Notes under the pieces: generated by a model
What the model was told of the DNA's origin: nothing
Database searches by the model: none
Seen by the model: the letters and a program-made list of their open reading frames with translations, nothing else
Made by a program: the position numbers and the translations under genes
Shown: piece after piece, positions 1-8,366 of the stretch
Numbering within the stretch: position 1 is the first letter of the stretch
How the letters are laid out: each line of letters opens with the position of its first letter
NCBI GenBank assembly: GCA_014904985.1
Contig: MU129325.1
Span: 10,352 to 28,803 of the forward strand
Origin: Hydnum rufescens UP504
Lineage: Eukaryota > Basidiomycota > Agaricomycetes > Cantharellales > Hydnaceae
Direction of reading: 5' to 3'
Length of the DNA: 18,452 nt

Positions 1-200
1 CCGTTACCCGCTGCAAGTCTGAAGGATTCTCTAAGTCCCATGTTTCGGCCAATTTTCGGCACATTTCGGCCAATTCTGGGCTGGGAGGTGAAATTCATAA
101 AAAATGCATTCGGGCCGAATTAGTGATGGACCTACTTAGGTACATTATCTGCCCCGAAGGTGGTACCATACTAGGTAGGCTTAGATGGATGAACCAAGGT
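1..200 (-). mobile_element. Left terminus of element copy E3, in inverted orientation
   Basis: Reverse-complemented, this matches the left end of E1 (5401-5640): a terminal ACCTTGGTTCATC-like sequence, then the subterminal hairpin with the TTAGGTACC / GGTACCTAA type arms (about 127-180), then runs of TTTCGGCCAA-type repeats (about 44-85) and the CTGCAAGTCT stretch at 11-20 that matches 5602-5612 reversed. The element body therefore lies to the left, outside the window. The terminus stops at 200, directly against GCTGTAAG (201-208). Its orientation is opposite to the right terminus of the same copy at 2209, explained best by an inversion. Confidence 0.75.
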
Positions 201-208
201 GCTGTAAG
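201..208. repeat. Target-site duplication of E3, inverted copy
   Basis: GCTGTAAG here is the reverse complement of CTTACAGC at 2210-2217. The two copies border the left and right termini of E3. A direct duplication would have been expected; the inverted relation points to rearrangement after insertion. The left terminus appears to lack one C next to the duplication. Confidence 0.7.
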
Positions 209-650
209 CTACCCCCTATATGCTACATCTGGATGCATCGGATATATACGGTGGTATGGCCTAGCTGGAATTGAATGCCGGAGTACTGTCAGGGCCATTG
301 CTGCGACGAGGCACCAGACAAATATAAACACAGATAACTCCGGGACTAAGGTCCAGCGGAGCCGGCTTGAGTCCAGGGGAATCTGGGGGCAAGGAAGAGC
401 GATAACGAGATGAGACAGAGAGTTAATCAGCAGCCCGGAGAGGGACTAGGGCGGAAACGGGGAGTTACAGCGGTCCTTAAGCTCACGGAGTCAATGGGAA
501 GTACTCGGACTGTAGTCTGGAGTGGAAGCGGAAATCCTGAGATTAACATTAAGGGAATAGGTACAGTGAGGCACTGTAGTCCGGGAGTGGAAGCGGAATC
601 CTGAGAGACCAAAGCTGATCTCTGGATTTCGCCCCAGACTACTTTATACA
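209..650 (-). pseudogene. pol: Inverted, degenerate Gypsy RT/RNase H N-terminal fragment
   Basis: Read on the minus strand, this fragment runs towards 209 and carries a degenerate end of the reverse transcriptase connection region: an LTVLRHSIPARPY-like stretch, then ISDASRCSI, whose DAS (complement of 231-239) is the expected first catalytic Asp of retroelement RNase H. It continues, allowing a 2-nt TA slip near 222, into the GGSLQQIQ strand that crosses the target site and resumes at 2218. Frames change several times and stops occur, so it is dead. Within it, two direct copies of a ~33-bp sequence (GTAGTCTGGAGTGGAAGCGG at about 513 and GTAGTCCGGGAGTGGAAGCG at about 576) are unexplained. The right junction with the E3 array lies somewhere at 600-668. 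Upstream of about 420 (minus-strand sense) the homology is not clear to me. Confidence 0.65.
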
Positions 651-845
651 AGTCTTCATAACTTTATGGCAAAAAGAGCAGCGAAAGCTGCTCTTTTTGC
701 GCTGCTTTGAACTTTTTTACTAACAACCCTTTATTATTCTAGGTCATAGCCTGGTCCCGGGTGCCAAAGGATGAGGCCCAGCCAGTCAGACCCCATATGG
801 TAATACGCGAACCGAAAACACGCCAAACGAAATGACACGACCCAA

Positions 846-1010
846 CGACGCGACACCACACGATGCAACACCATGTGACGCGACACCACGCGATGCGAAA
901 CCCAACGAGACCAAACCCAACAACATGAAACCCAGCGACGCGAAACCCAGTGACACGAAACCCCGCAATGCAAAACCCAGCAATGCAAAACCCAACGAAA
1001 CAACACCCAG
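846..1010 (+). repeat. 15-bp tandem repeat inside an exon-like unit
   Basis: Eleven head-to-tail 15-bp copies, consensus about CGAYGCGAAACCCAR. In one frame they read as pentapeptides such as DATPH, DATPR, DAKPN, ETKPN, DAKPS, NAKPS. The frame stays open from 832 through hairpin B (PHTRCGGCV) to the mutated donor at 1111. The same 15-bp periodicity occurs in other exons: about 12013-12100 (CAACGCGCCAAACAG type), 12658-12780 (CGACCCGAAACCCCG type), 13975-14040, and reversed at about 10520-10580 (GGCGGGTTTTCGTAT type). Period 15 would suit coding, but frames are not kept between copies, so translation is unproven. Confidence 0.8.
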
Positions 1011-1930
1011 CCAACTGAGCCCGAACGAAAACACGAGAGGTGGTGATACACCACCCGAGTGGCCATGCAAACCACACACCCGCTGCGGCGGGTGTGTGGT
1101 TCTATATAAGCTAAGTCCATGTTCCCACCCGGTGCAAAAAGAGCAGCACTTGCTGCTCTTTTTGCGCTGTTTTTAAATTTTTAACTAATGTTTTATTTCC
1201 TATTCTAGGCCAGGATATTCCCCCCATGACCAAAAGCCCCCATGTCACGCGAATCGGAATGCCCGAATGGGTGAATAAACGAATGAAGGCAGGCACACGA
1301 TGCCACCAAGACGAAAGTAGGGAGCCACACACCCGCTGTGGCGGGTGTGTGGCAATATTAGATATGTTTTTTTTTAATAACTGCAAACGCACAAAAAGAG
1401 CAGCAGTTGCTGCTCTTTTTGCGCGAGTTTTGATATAACTGATGTTTTATTTCTATTCTAGGTCAAGCTGTCCAACCTCAATGCGCGGGCCCCCAAGCCA
1501 ACAAGTACACCACCAACCCAACCCCGCCCATACGAAACCACGAACCAGAAGAGCAGGAGAATAGGGCCACACACCCGCCACGGCGGGTGTGTGGCCATAT
1601 AATGTATGTATTCTTTTAATTTTAGCTAACACATGAAACTTACACCACCAAGCCCGAATCCGCCGACCCACCAACAAAACCCAGCGCGACCCCAGACAAC
1701 AACCCGCTGAACGACATGCCGTGAACGAAAACCAGGAACGAAACCCCGCACGACCGCATGAACGAAAACCGCGAATGCCCGTACGAACGAAAACCACAAA
1801 CACTCCCTCGGGAGTCTGCCCAAATGGAGCCCAGGCCCCCGACTGGGGCATATGAGCCACACCCGCTGCAGCGGGTGTGGTGGATTTAAGGTACTTTTCT
1901 TCTACTAATGTGTTATTTATTAACCTGGCC

Positions 1931-2209
1931 CACCACCTGCAAACCCACGACCTGCATGAACTGCCCCCCTGTGGTGGCAGACCCCGGGGGGGGGGATAAT
2001 ATGTATATAGTGTAATATGTATATAATTATAGTAGTAATAATAATAATAAATAAATAAATAATCTAGCACAGCCATGGATTGGCTGAAATGAATCGGAAT
2101 GGCCGAATTTTGGCCGAATTTTGGCCATACTGTCTGGGGACCTATTAGGTACCATTTTCTGCCCCGAAAATGGTACCTAATTAGGTCCCCAATTTGACTG
2201 ACCAGCCTG
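1931..2209 (+). repeat. Right terminus of E3: subterminal repeats and hairpin
   Basis: In order: CCCCTGTGGTGGCAGACCCC followed by a G-run (1966-1996), a TA/TAATAA-rich stretch (1997-2062), TGGCCGAATTT repeats (2079-2126), a long hairpin with GGGGACCTA...TTAGGTACCATTTT arms around TGCCCCG (2136-2190, one bulge), and the terminal TGACTGACCAGCCTG (2195-2209). The same order is found at 15110-15409 in E1. Confidence 0.85.
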
Positions 2210-2217
2210 CTTACAGC
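2210..2217. repeat. Target-site duplication of E3, right copy
   Basis: CTTACAGC follows the right terminus directly and belongs to the Gypsy RNase H coding sequence. Its partner is at 201-208 in reverse complement. Confidence 0.75.
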
Positions 2218-4511
2218 AAATACAGCTGATAGCAGTAAGGGATCTAAAAGGCACAAAAATATATGACAAGATCCTCACGGCTTACACGAAGGGCGAACCA
2301 GTCCCAAAGATAGCTCGTCAAGCCTCGAAAAATATCAACGACGTGCCCGACTCTGACACTTGGGCTGAAAATGTGGAAGATACGATCGTGCATGTTGAAC
2401 GAGTCATCGCCTACTGGAGCAGATCCCTGAAGTCTGCCGAACGAAATTATTCGGTGACGGAAAGAGAAGCCCTAGGGGTTAAGGAAGCGCTAGTGCGCTT
2501 CCAACCCATCATTGAAGGCGAAAGGAACATTGTGATCACGGATCATGCAGCACTACAGTGGGCCCAGACATACGAAAATGCCAACAGGCGTCTTGTGGCA
2601 TGGGGGGCAGTATTCGCAGCATATCCAGGCCTGGACATAGTGCATAGAGCGGGCATCGTCCATTCAAACGTTGATCCCCTCTCAAGGCTGTGACAGAGTC
2701 TGCCACACCAGTCACCCGTGGAAGACAATTCCCCCTCCTTACCAAGTCACCTTTCAATGCAACCGATATTCGCTTGGGAGGACATAGTAGAAAGGAAGCC
2801 CACCAAGCGAGCAGCATTCCTCTCCACTTGAGCTCAGAGCAGGGCACAGGGTCCTCAGGAGGTCAAGAGGACCTCCACTAGCGCGATAGAGGAAATAGAG
2901 CTGGCAGCGCGATGAAGAGCCAGGACAGCGAATCCCCTGAGCCAGGAGTATGCGCCATGGAAACTAAACATAGAAATCAGCCCCCAAAGGATAGAAGCTT
3001 TTGTCCAGGGATACCAAACAGACCCTAGCTTCCGGCAGCCTTGGAACAAAGCAGCAGAAGACGAAGCAGAGCTCCTGGCAGCTCAGAGATTCTACAAGTC
3101 CAAAGAAGGACTCTTGATCTTTCGAGATGTGGATTGGGTGGCGCAATTATGTGTGCCTAGGACAGAAGTACACAGGATACTCAAAGAATCGCATGAGTCG
3201 CCTTGGGAAACCGCACACGCAGGATCCTCCAGGCTCTTCCACAAGCTCGCTGCGTGGTTCTACTGGCCCAGGATGTGGACGGATGTGGTCAACTACACCA
3301 AAACATGCGACGTCTGTCAGAAAATCAAATCTGACAAACGGGGACCGATGGGAAAGCTTTGCCCCCATGCTATCCCACTACTTCTGTTTGAAGTCGTGAC
3401 CTTAGATCTCATCACAGGCCTCCCAAAGTCGGGAGGGTATGACGCAGTACTGGTGATAGTGGACAAGCTTACCAAATTCGTCCAATACATCCCCACCACT
3501 TCGAGCTTGAAGCAAGACAGCTTTGCTAAGATGTTCGTCCAGCATGTCGTCCTGAAGTATGGTCTCCCGAAACAGATGATCGCGGATCGAGACGCCAGAT
3601 GGTCTTGATCCTTCTGGGCATCAGTTGCCAAACATCTGGAACTGGGTCTACTTCTGTCAACATCACACCACCTGCAGACAGATGGACAAATGGAGAAGGC
3701 CAATGACACACTCGAAGTTGCGTTACGAGCTTACACAGCTGGGAATCACAGTTCTTGGGCCCAGTGGCTAAGAACACTCGCGATGACCCACAACTCGACA
3801 CCCCATTCTTCTACAGGCTACTCCCCCTTTTTCCTTTTGCATGGATACTCCCTGAAGACTGGGGCAACTGCGATGGACCCAGTAGGAAGGGGTGTCAGAT
3901 GGATTGAGCTAGACAATGCAGCAGCGTCCTCATTTGTAGGTGAGCTGGAAGCCCACCGTTCGCTAGCCCGGGACACCCTAGCAAGAGCTCAGGCTAGGCA
4001 GGCGAAAGCCTACAATTCGCGAAGATGAGACGAAGAATTCAAGGAAGGGGACAAGGTTCTAGTGAACCCTCACTCTCTCGAGCTGGTCGACGTACAAGGC
4101 ACGGGGAGGAAGCTGGTGCAACGATGCATAGGTCCTTTCCAGATTTCGGAAAAGATAAACCCCATAGTCTACTGCGTGAATATACCCCCTGAATATAAGA
4201 TGCATCCTATCATAAATATACAACATCTGGTAAAATACCATTGCGATGAGCAAGACAATGAACGGGCTAAACTACCAGAGCTAAGGGAACTGGCAAAAGA
4301 GGAAGAATACAAGGTAGAGAAGATCATAGGGCATCGCTTCAATCGATTGAGGAGAAGGAGAGAGTACCTAGTGAGGTGGAAGGGGTACAGGCCTGAGCAC
4401 AACATGTTCGAGCCCGAGACCGGTCTACGGAATGCCTTCTCACGCCTCAGGGAATACCACAAAACCCTGGAAGAATGTGGTGGCAAAAACAAGGACCCCA
4501 TGAGGCCATAG
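2218..4511 (+). pseudogene. pol: Gypsy pol: RNase H, integrase, chromodomain; five in-frame TGA
   Basis: One frame is continuous to TAG at 4509-4511 except for TGA at 2691, 2829, 2913, 3606 and 4026. RNase H (to ~2690): TEREAL, ITDHAAL (Asp at 2541) and SNVDPLSRL (Asp at 2673); its first Asp is on the inverted fragment at 231-239. Integrase: zinc-binding His 3192 and 3216, Cys 3306 and 3315 (CDVC); catalytic Asp 3405 (TLDLITGL), Asp 3585 (ADRDARW) and Glu 3693 (DGQMEK), giving the canonical D-35-E spacing even across the 3606 stop. A GPFQI-type C-terminal fold follows, then a chromodomain from ~4308 (EYKVEKIIGHR, YLVRWKGY); the usual TWEP is MFEP. Family role: reverse transcription, integration and, for the chromodomain, targeting to chromatin. 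Reverse transcriptase proper and any gag would lie upstream, beyond the inversion. Inactive: five stops and loss of its 5' part to E3. Confidence 0.95.
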
Positions 4512-4581
4512 TGGAGCCTCTCAACCTCAACCTCTGTCTCAATCTCCTCGCAGCCCCATCCCACCTTTCTGGTAGTGCCTC

Positions 4582-5295
4582 ATGCAGCAACCGGGAGCTC
4601 ATAAACATAGGGGTATCAGGCGCGGATGCTGCTACGCAATGCCCGGGGATAACACTGATCCCATGGACCTCCACTATGCCCAGTACAGGGATGAGGAGGA
4701 CAACCCAGAATGCTGTCCAGCTGAATATCTCTCTACCCAATGGTGTGCCCACTTCTTCATATACCGCCTCAACACTTTGAACCTCGCTGGGCCCTACCCC
4801 CATGTGCAAGGGTTGCCCCCATTCGCGAGTGATCCCTATGGCTACTGCTGGGAGCACCTAGATGAGTGGGGATGACTAGGGAAATTCAAATGGACATATC
4901 GAACCCAGTTACTCCTGAAGATTTACACCTTCCCACTGCATCGAGCGTTCATCCCCCTTGACGTCCCACAGTTTACTTTTGACCCGCATGTCCATCTTCT
5001 ACAGTCACGGGGCCCGAATCCCAACCTACATTCCCTCTCCCTAAAATTCCTCCAGGAAGTTCATACAGCCGGAGAGACGATGCTATGATGCATAAGGCGC
5101 ATAGACCAGGTGATGGCCCACTTTCACATTATTTTGCCATCCAGCTATGATCAGGACTGGCACTTCGGGTCGTCCTGGCAGTACCTGCTCCAACAAGGAA
5201 CGACCCCCGCCCTGGCATGGAAAGCAGCGCACATTGCGCAGGAGCTCAGAAGGCATGTACTTGACGCTATGGGATTCGTGACCCTTGCTTTCTGA
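4582..5295 (+). pseudogene. ORF-B: unrecognised reading frame downstream of pol
   Basis: A single frame of about 237 codons from ATG 4582 (or ATG 4663, which begins MDLHYAQYRDEE) to TGA 5293-5295, broken only by TGA at 4873-4875 and 5086-5088, both plausible CGA decay as in pol. It is acidic and Tyr/Trp-rich at the start (AQYRDEEDNPECC, YGYCWEHLDEW) and ends with LRRHVLDAMGF. I see no zinc knuckle, signal peptide, membrane segment or enzyme motif and do not recognise the family. A pyrimidine tract with CGCAG at 4549-4553 could be a 3' splice site feeding this frame from an upstream leader. It lies 70 bp after pol and before the LTR, so I infer it belongs to the same retroelement. Confidence 0.55.
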
Positions 5296-5386
5296 GTTAT
5301 TCTCTACCTGCTCTGCTTCAGGGAGTGATTCAGGCCCCCATGCTTCAGAACTACCACCCGCCTCACAGGCCTAATCGTCTCCAGCC

Positions 5387-5400
5387 ATGACCATTGCTCC
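5387..5400 (+). pseudogene. ORF-C, start codon fragment cut off by E1
   Basis: ATG at 5387-5389 begins MTIAP; the frame is cut by E1 at 5401. Across the target duplication it would resume at 15418 and read on for about 18 more codons (ending PYGRWP) before a TAG near 15468. The placement of a start codon just before the insertion is suggestive but short. Confidence 0.45.
5393..5400. repeat. Target-site duplication of E1, left copy
   Basis: ATTGCTCC here, GTTGCTCC at 15410-15417: seven of eight bases identical, and both copies abut inverted termini of E1. Eight base pairs is the length typical of hAT, P and KDZ-type DNA transposons. Confidence 0.8.
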
Positions 5401-5810
5401 CACCTTGGTCAGTCATCTAAGCCTACCTAGTTAGGTATCACTTTTGGGGCAGATAATGGTACCTAAGTAGGTCCCATCACTATTCCGGCCGAAATGGCCA
5501 TTTTACAGTCTGCACCTTCTGGCTCAGAATTGGCCGAAATGGCTGAAAATTGGCCGAAAATTGGCTGAAAATTGGCCGAAACTGGGACTTAGAGAGCATC
5601 TCAGACTTGCAGGACAGCGGGCCATGCGAGCTTATCGGGGATAATCACCAGTATTTATTATTATATTCCCCCCTCTGGTGTTTCATTTATAGTTATTTAT
5701 TTATTATCATTATCACTCACCCCAGGTGGGGGCTGTTTTCATTTGGCAGTCTCATGTTTTTTTATCAACTTATGTATTTATTTATTTAAAAATTCAATTA
5801 AAAAAACATA
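5401..5810. repeat. Left terminus of E1: TIR, hairpin, subterminal repeats
   Basis: Terminal CACCTTGGTCAGTCA, then a hairpin with ACCTAGTTAGGTATCA / TGGTACCTAAGTAGGT arms (5422-5475), then alternating TTGGCCGAAA and TTGGCTGAAA repeats (5529-5582), then an A/T-rich stretch with TTATT repeats (5651-5716) and a CACCCCAGGTGGGGG hairpin (5718-5732). The GGCCGAAA repeats recur at 44-85, 2079-2126 and about 15285-15325, always just inside a terminus, the usual location of transposase-binding sites. No gene seen. Confidence 0.8.
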
Positions 5811-8114
5811 CCACACCCGCTAGGGCAGGTGTGGTACCATCCATTGCTTCCTCGAGACTTTGGACGGGGGGTCGTCTGGTGTTCAGATGCGGGTTCAGGG
5901 GCATGTTGCTGGGGTGTCGGGCAGCAAAATATTAAGTTAAAAAACAGACCTTTTGTACCACACCCCCACTGAGGGGGGCATGTGGTACTGGGCATTGCTG
6001 CCTTGGGGCTTGGATGGGGGCTCGCCCGGCTCGTCGGTGGCCATTTGGGTGGGCTTGGCTTGGCGGTTCACCGTTGTGCAGGTTGTTTGGGGGTCGCGGC
6101 TGTCTGTTGTCTTTGTTTCGGGAGCTTCAAATTCAATCCTAGAATTGAATGATAACGAACATTAGTAAAAAAAATTCAAAGTGACGCCGAAGGGGCAGCT
6201 TGCACTGCTCCTTTGGCGTCACTGTAGATGTAGAAAGTTTAAAAAAAATACCTTGTAGTACCACACACCCACATTGGCAGGGGTGTGGTACTCATTGTTG
6301 TCCAGGGTCGCATACCTTCGACTGCCGGTTTTCCGTACAGTTCTCGGGTGGGTTGGGGGGGTTTCAGGCACGTACTCATTTGGGGGGAAGGAAGATCTAG
6401 AATACAAAAATTTAGATCAGTACAAGTTAACACAACGCAAAAAGAGCTGCCTTCGCAGCTCTTTTTGCGCTGTTGGGGGTGCGTTACATTACATACCTTG
6501 TATAGAACCACACACCCGCTACTGCGGGTGTGTGGTTCGTCTCTGTGTTTGGTGCGTCGTCATTCACGGGGATGTTGTCGTTCTGGCAGGGCTTCGCGGG
6601 TCTTCATTTGTGGTGATACCTAGAATGAACAATTATTAGTTAAAAAATTAAAAGTGACACAAAAAGAGCAGCTTTCGCTGCTCTTTTTGCGCCGTTGGAT
6701 ATGGGAAAATCGCCTCCCTTAAATAGTACTAGACGCCCGCCGTGGTGGGTGTCTGGTTTGCATTGGTTTTTCGTTCAGCGGGGTTTGGTGGTGCGTTCGT
6801 CGGGTTTTCTTTTGGCGTGGCTTCAGTTGGACTCTCGATTAGTAATAAAATTCAAAGTGACGCAAAGGGAGCAGCTTGCGCTGCTCCTTTTGCGTCATTG
6901 TACATATAGAAATCAAATAAAAAAAATAAAAGCCTTGTAGGACCACACCCACTGAAGTGGGTGTGGTCCTTGGTTTGTACTGCGGTCATGCGGTTCGTAC
7001 TCGGTACGGGGCTTGGTCGTCATGTTGGGGGTTTGAACCCTCGCGGGTTTCGTTTGGTGGGTCCATTGCCGTTCTCGTGTGTTTGCTTGGTGGGGTCATG
7101 GGTTCAGACAACCTAAAATAATGTACAATACATTAGTAAAAAGGAAAAAAGAAAAGCCACGCAAAAGGAGCAGCATACGCTGCTCCTCTTGCGTGGTTAT
7201 ATGCTCACCTTAAAATTACCCCACACCCGCTTTGGCAGGTGTGGTTCTGGCACGTCGTTGTTCGGGGGTCCCCTTTGCGGGCGTGTTATCGTTGTGGGGG
7301 GGCTTGCTTCGCGGGTCTTCGGTCTTCATTTGTGACAATACTGTACCTAGAATAAAAAATCATTAGTTAAAAAATTAAAAGTGACACAAAAAGAGCAGCT
7401 TTCGGTGCTCTTTTTTCATCATTGGGGGAACATTACATACCGGCATAGAACCACACACCCGCTACTGCGGGTGGGTGGTTCTCTTTGTGCTGCATCATCG
7501 TTTGCGGGGGTATTTTTGTTCTGTCGAGGGGTTGTTTCGGGCTCTGCCTTCATGATGATATCTAGAATAAAAAATCATTAGTTAAAAATAATTAAAAGCG
7601 ACAGAAAAAGAGCAGCTTTCGCTGCTCTTTTTGTGTCGTCGGGGGTACATATCAAGTATAGAACCACACACCCACTACTGCGGGTGTGTGGTTCGTCTCT
7701 TCGTGTGGTGCATCGTCATTCGCAGATCCCGTTTGTGGGCGTGTTATCGTTCTGGGGGGTTGCTTTGTGGGTCTTCATTTGTGGCAATACCTATAATCAA
7801 ATAATATTAGTTAAAAAACGTAAAGCAACGCAAAAAGAGCAGCTTTCGCTGCTCTTTTTGCACGGCTGCATCTATTGGGGGGGAGGAGACTCACCTTACA
7901 GTACCACACCCGCCACAGCGGGTGTGGTTCCTGAGCCCACTCATTGGGCGGCCTGTCATTTGTTTTGGTTTTGACCTGGAATAATAAAGGCTATGTTAGT
8001 ATAAAATTCATAGCAGCGCAAAAAGAGTAGCTTGCACTACTCTTTTGCGCTATTGTATCTACTGAGACAAAACGTACCTTATGACCACACACCCGCTGAT
8101 GTGGGTGTGTGGTC
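5811..8114 (-). repeat. E1 minus-strand array of hairpin/intron units
   Basis: Eleven B hairpins: 8085-8112, 7904-7927, 7664-7691, 7451-7478, 7221-7244, 6943-6966, 6729-6756, 6508-6535, 6261-6288, 5958-5985, 5811-5834. Nine A hairpins: 8016-8050, 7830-7861, 7600-7637, 7381-7420, 7157-7196, 6859-6896, 6660-6689, 6436-6469, 6181-6222. Minus-strand intron-like segments, donor at the higher coordinate: 8077-7976 (GTACGT), 7894-7791 (GTGAGT), 7652-7562 (ATATGT, mutated), 7440-7347 (GTATGT), 7208-7113 (GTGAGC), 6717-6620 (GGAGGC, mutated), 6496-6397 (GTATGT), 6251-6139 (GTATTT); at 6933 the donor is GC. Each has ACTAAY and a pyrimidine-rich run before AG. The 6729-6756 B copy has both arms changed together (AGACGCCC/GGGTGTCT). 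The two distal units lack hairpin A. Exons between introns are 81-189 nt; 5 of 8 are multiples of three. Confidence 0.85.
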
Positions 8115-8187
8115 GTGTGGTTGTGGTTGTGCGGTCATGGTCATGTGCTGTTGCTGCTGCTGTTGCTGCTGTTGCTGCTGCTGCTGT

Positions 8188-8222
<35 letters not shown>

Positions 8223-8366
8223 TTGCTGTTGTGTCATGGTCGCGCGGTCACATTTCTGTTGCTGGGTGTGGCTGCGTAGTTGCGAATTCAATGCCGGCAA
8301 TTGCCGATACTCAAGAAGCGCCCAAGCGCTGGCGCTGCAAGCACAGCACACAATAGTACCAAACAT
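8079..8366 (-). other. Possible first-exon reading frame with polyglutamine
   Basis: An open frame starts in the left arm of the palindrome (MFGTIVCCACSASAW...), passes a run of about 28 Gln encoded by mixed CAG/CAA and ends just before the first donor of the minus array. The mirrored frame on the right arm (8855-9037, MLGTIVYCACSASAW...) has the same beginning but no Gln run. Because the arms are inverted copies, the similarity is automatic and does not prove translation. If the array is transcribed outward this would be the first exon. Confidence 0.3.
8146..8231 (-). repeat. CAG/CAA trinucleotide tract
   Basis: About 28 consecutive TGC/TGT triplets on the + strand (CAG and CAA on the minus strand). 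Imperfect, so relatively stable. Present only on one side of the E1 palindrome and absent from E2. Confidence 0.95.

Larger units (their letters stand above)
651..2209 (+). mobile_element. Right half of element copy E3
   Basis: Contains an outward-pointing (+) array of hairpin/intron units and a right terminus. Hairpin A copies: 669-700, 1134-1165, 1392-1421. Hairpin B copies: 1072-1099, 1325-1352, 1567-1594, 1857-1880. Intron-like segments: one ending at 742 (AG 741-742, ACTAAC before it), 1111-1208 (donor CTAAGT, first base mutated), 1362-1461 (donor ATATGT, first base mutated). The last two units (1604 onward and 1891 onward) have donors (GTATGT, GTACTT) but no hairpin A, as also seen at the distal end of the E1 minus array. 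The last exon shares CCCAAATGGA and GGGGCATATGA with the last exon of E1 (about 15015-15048). The palindrome and other half are not here. Confidence 0.8.

Noticed and set aside
427..651. 74-codon minus-strand frame as an independent gene
   Set aside because: Lies in the reversed, decayed Gypsy fragment; the meaningful motif (DAS) is in another frame nearer 209.
669..700. Rho-independent bacterial terminator from hairpin A with T-run
   Set aside because: The T-run is inside the stem, the motif recurs 26 times in both orientations, and the DNA is fungal.
1101..1110. TATATAAG before several donors as a TATA box
   Set aside because: Many units lack it (CTATACAAG, TTTAAG) while the donor-like GTRNGT stays; better explained as the exon end.
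734..1120. Minus-strand frames rich in GWVSRRWV-type repeats
   Set aside because: Shadows of the 15-bp repeat on the opposite strand; no start context or recognisable domain.
669..1421. CRISPR array (repeated palindromes at intervals)
   Set aside because: Two palindrome types alternate, spacing is 100-300 bp and irregular, repeats diverge, and the setting is eukaryotic with splice signals.
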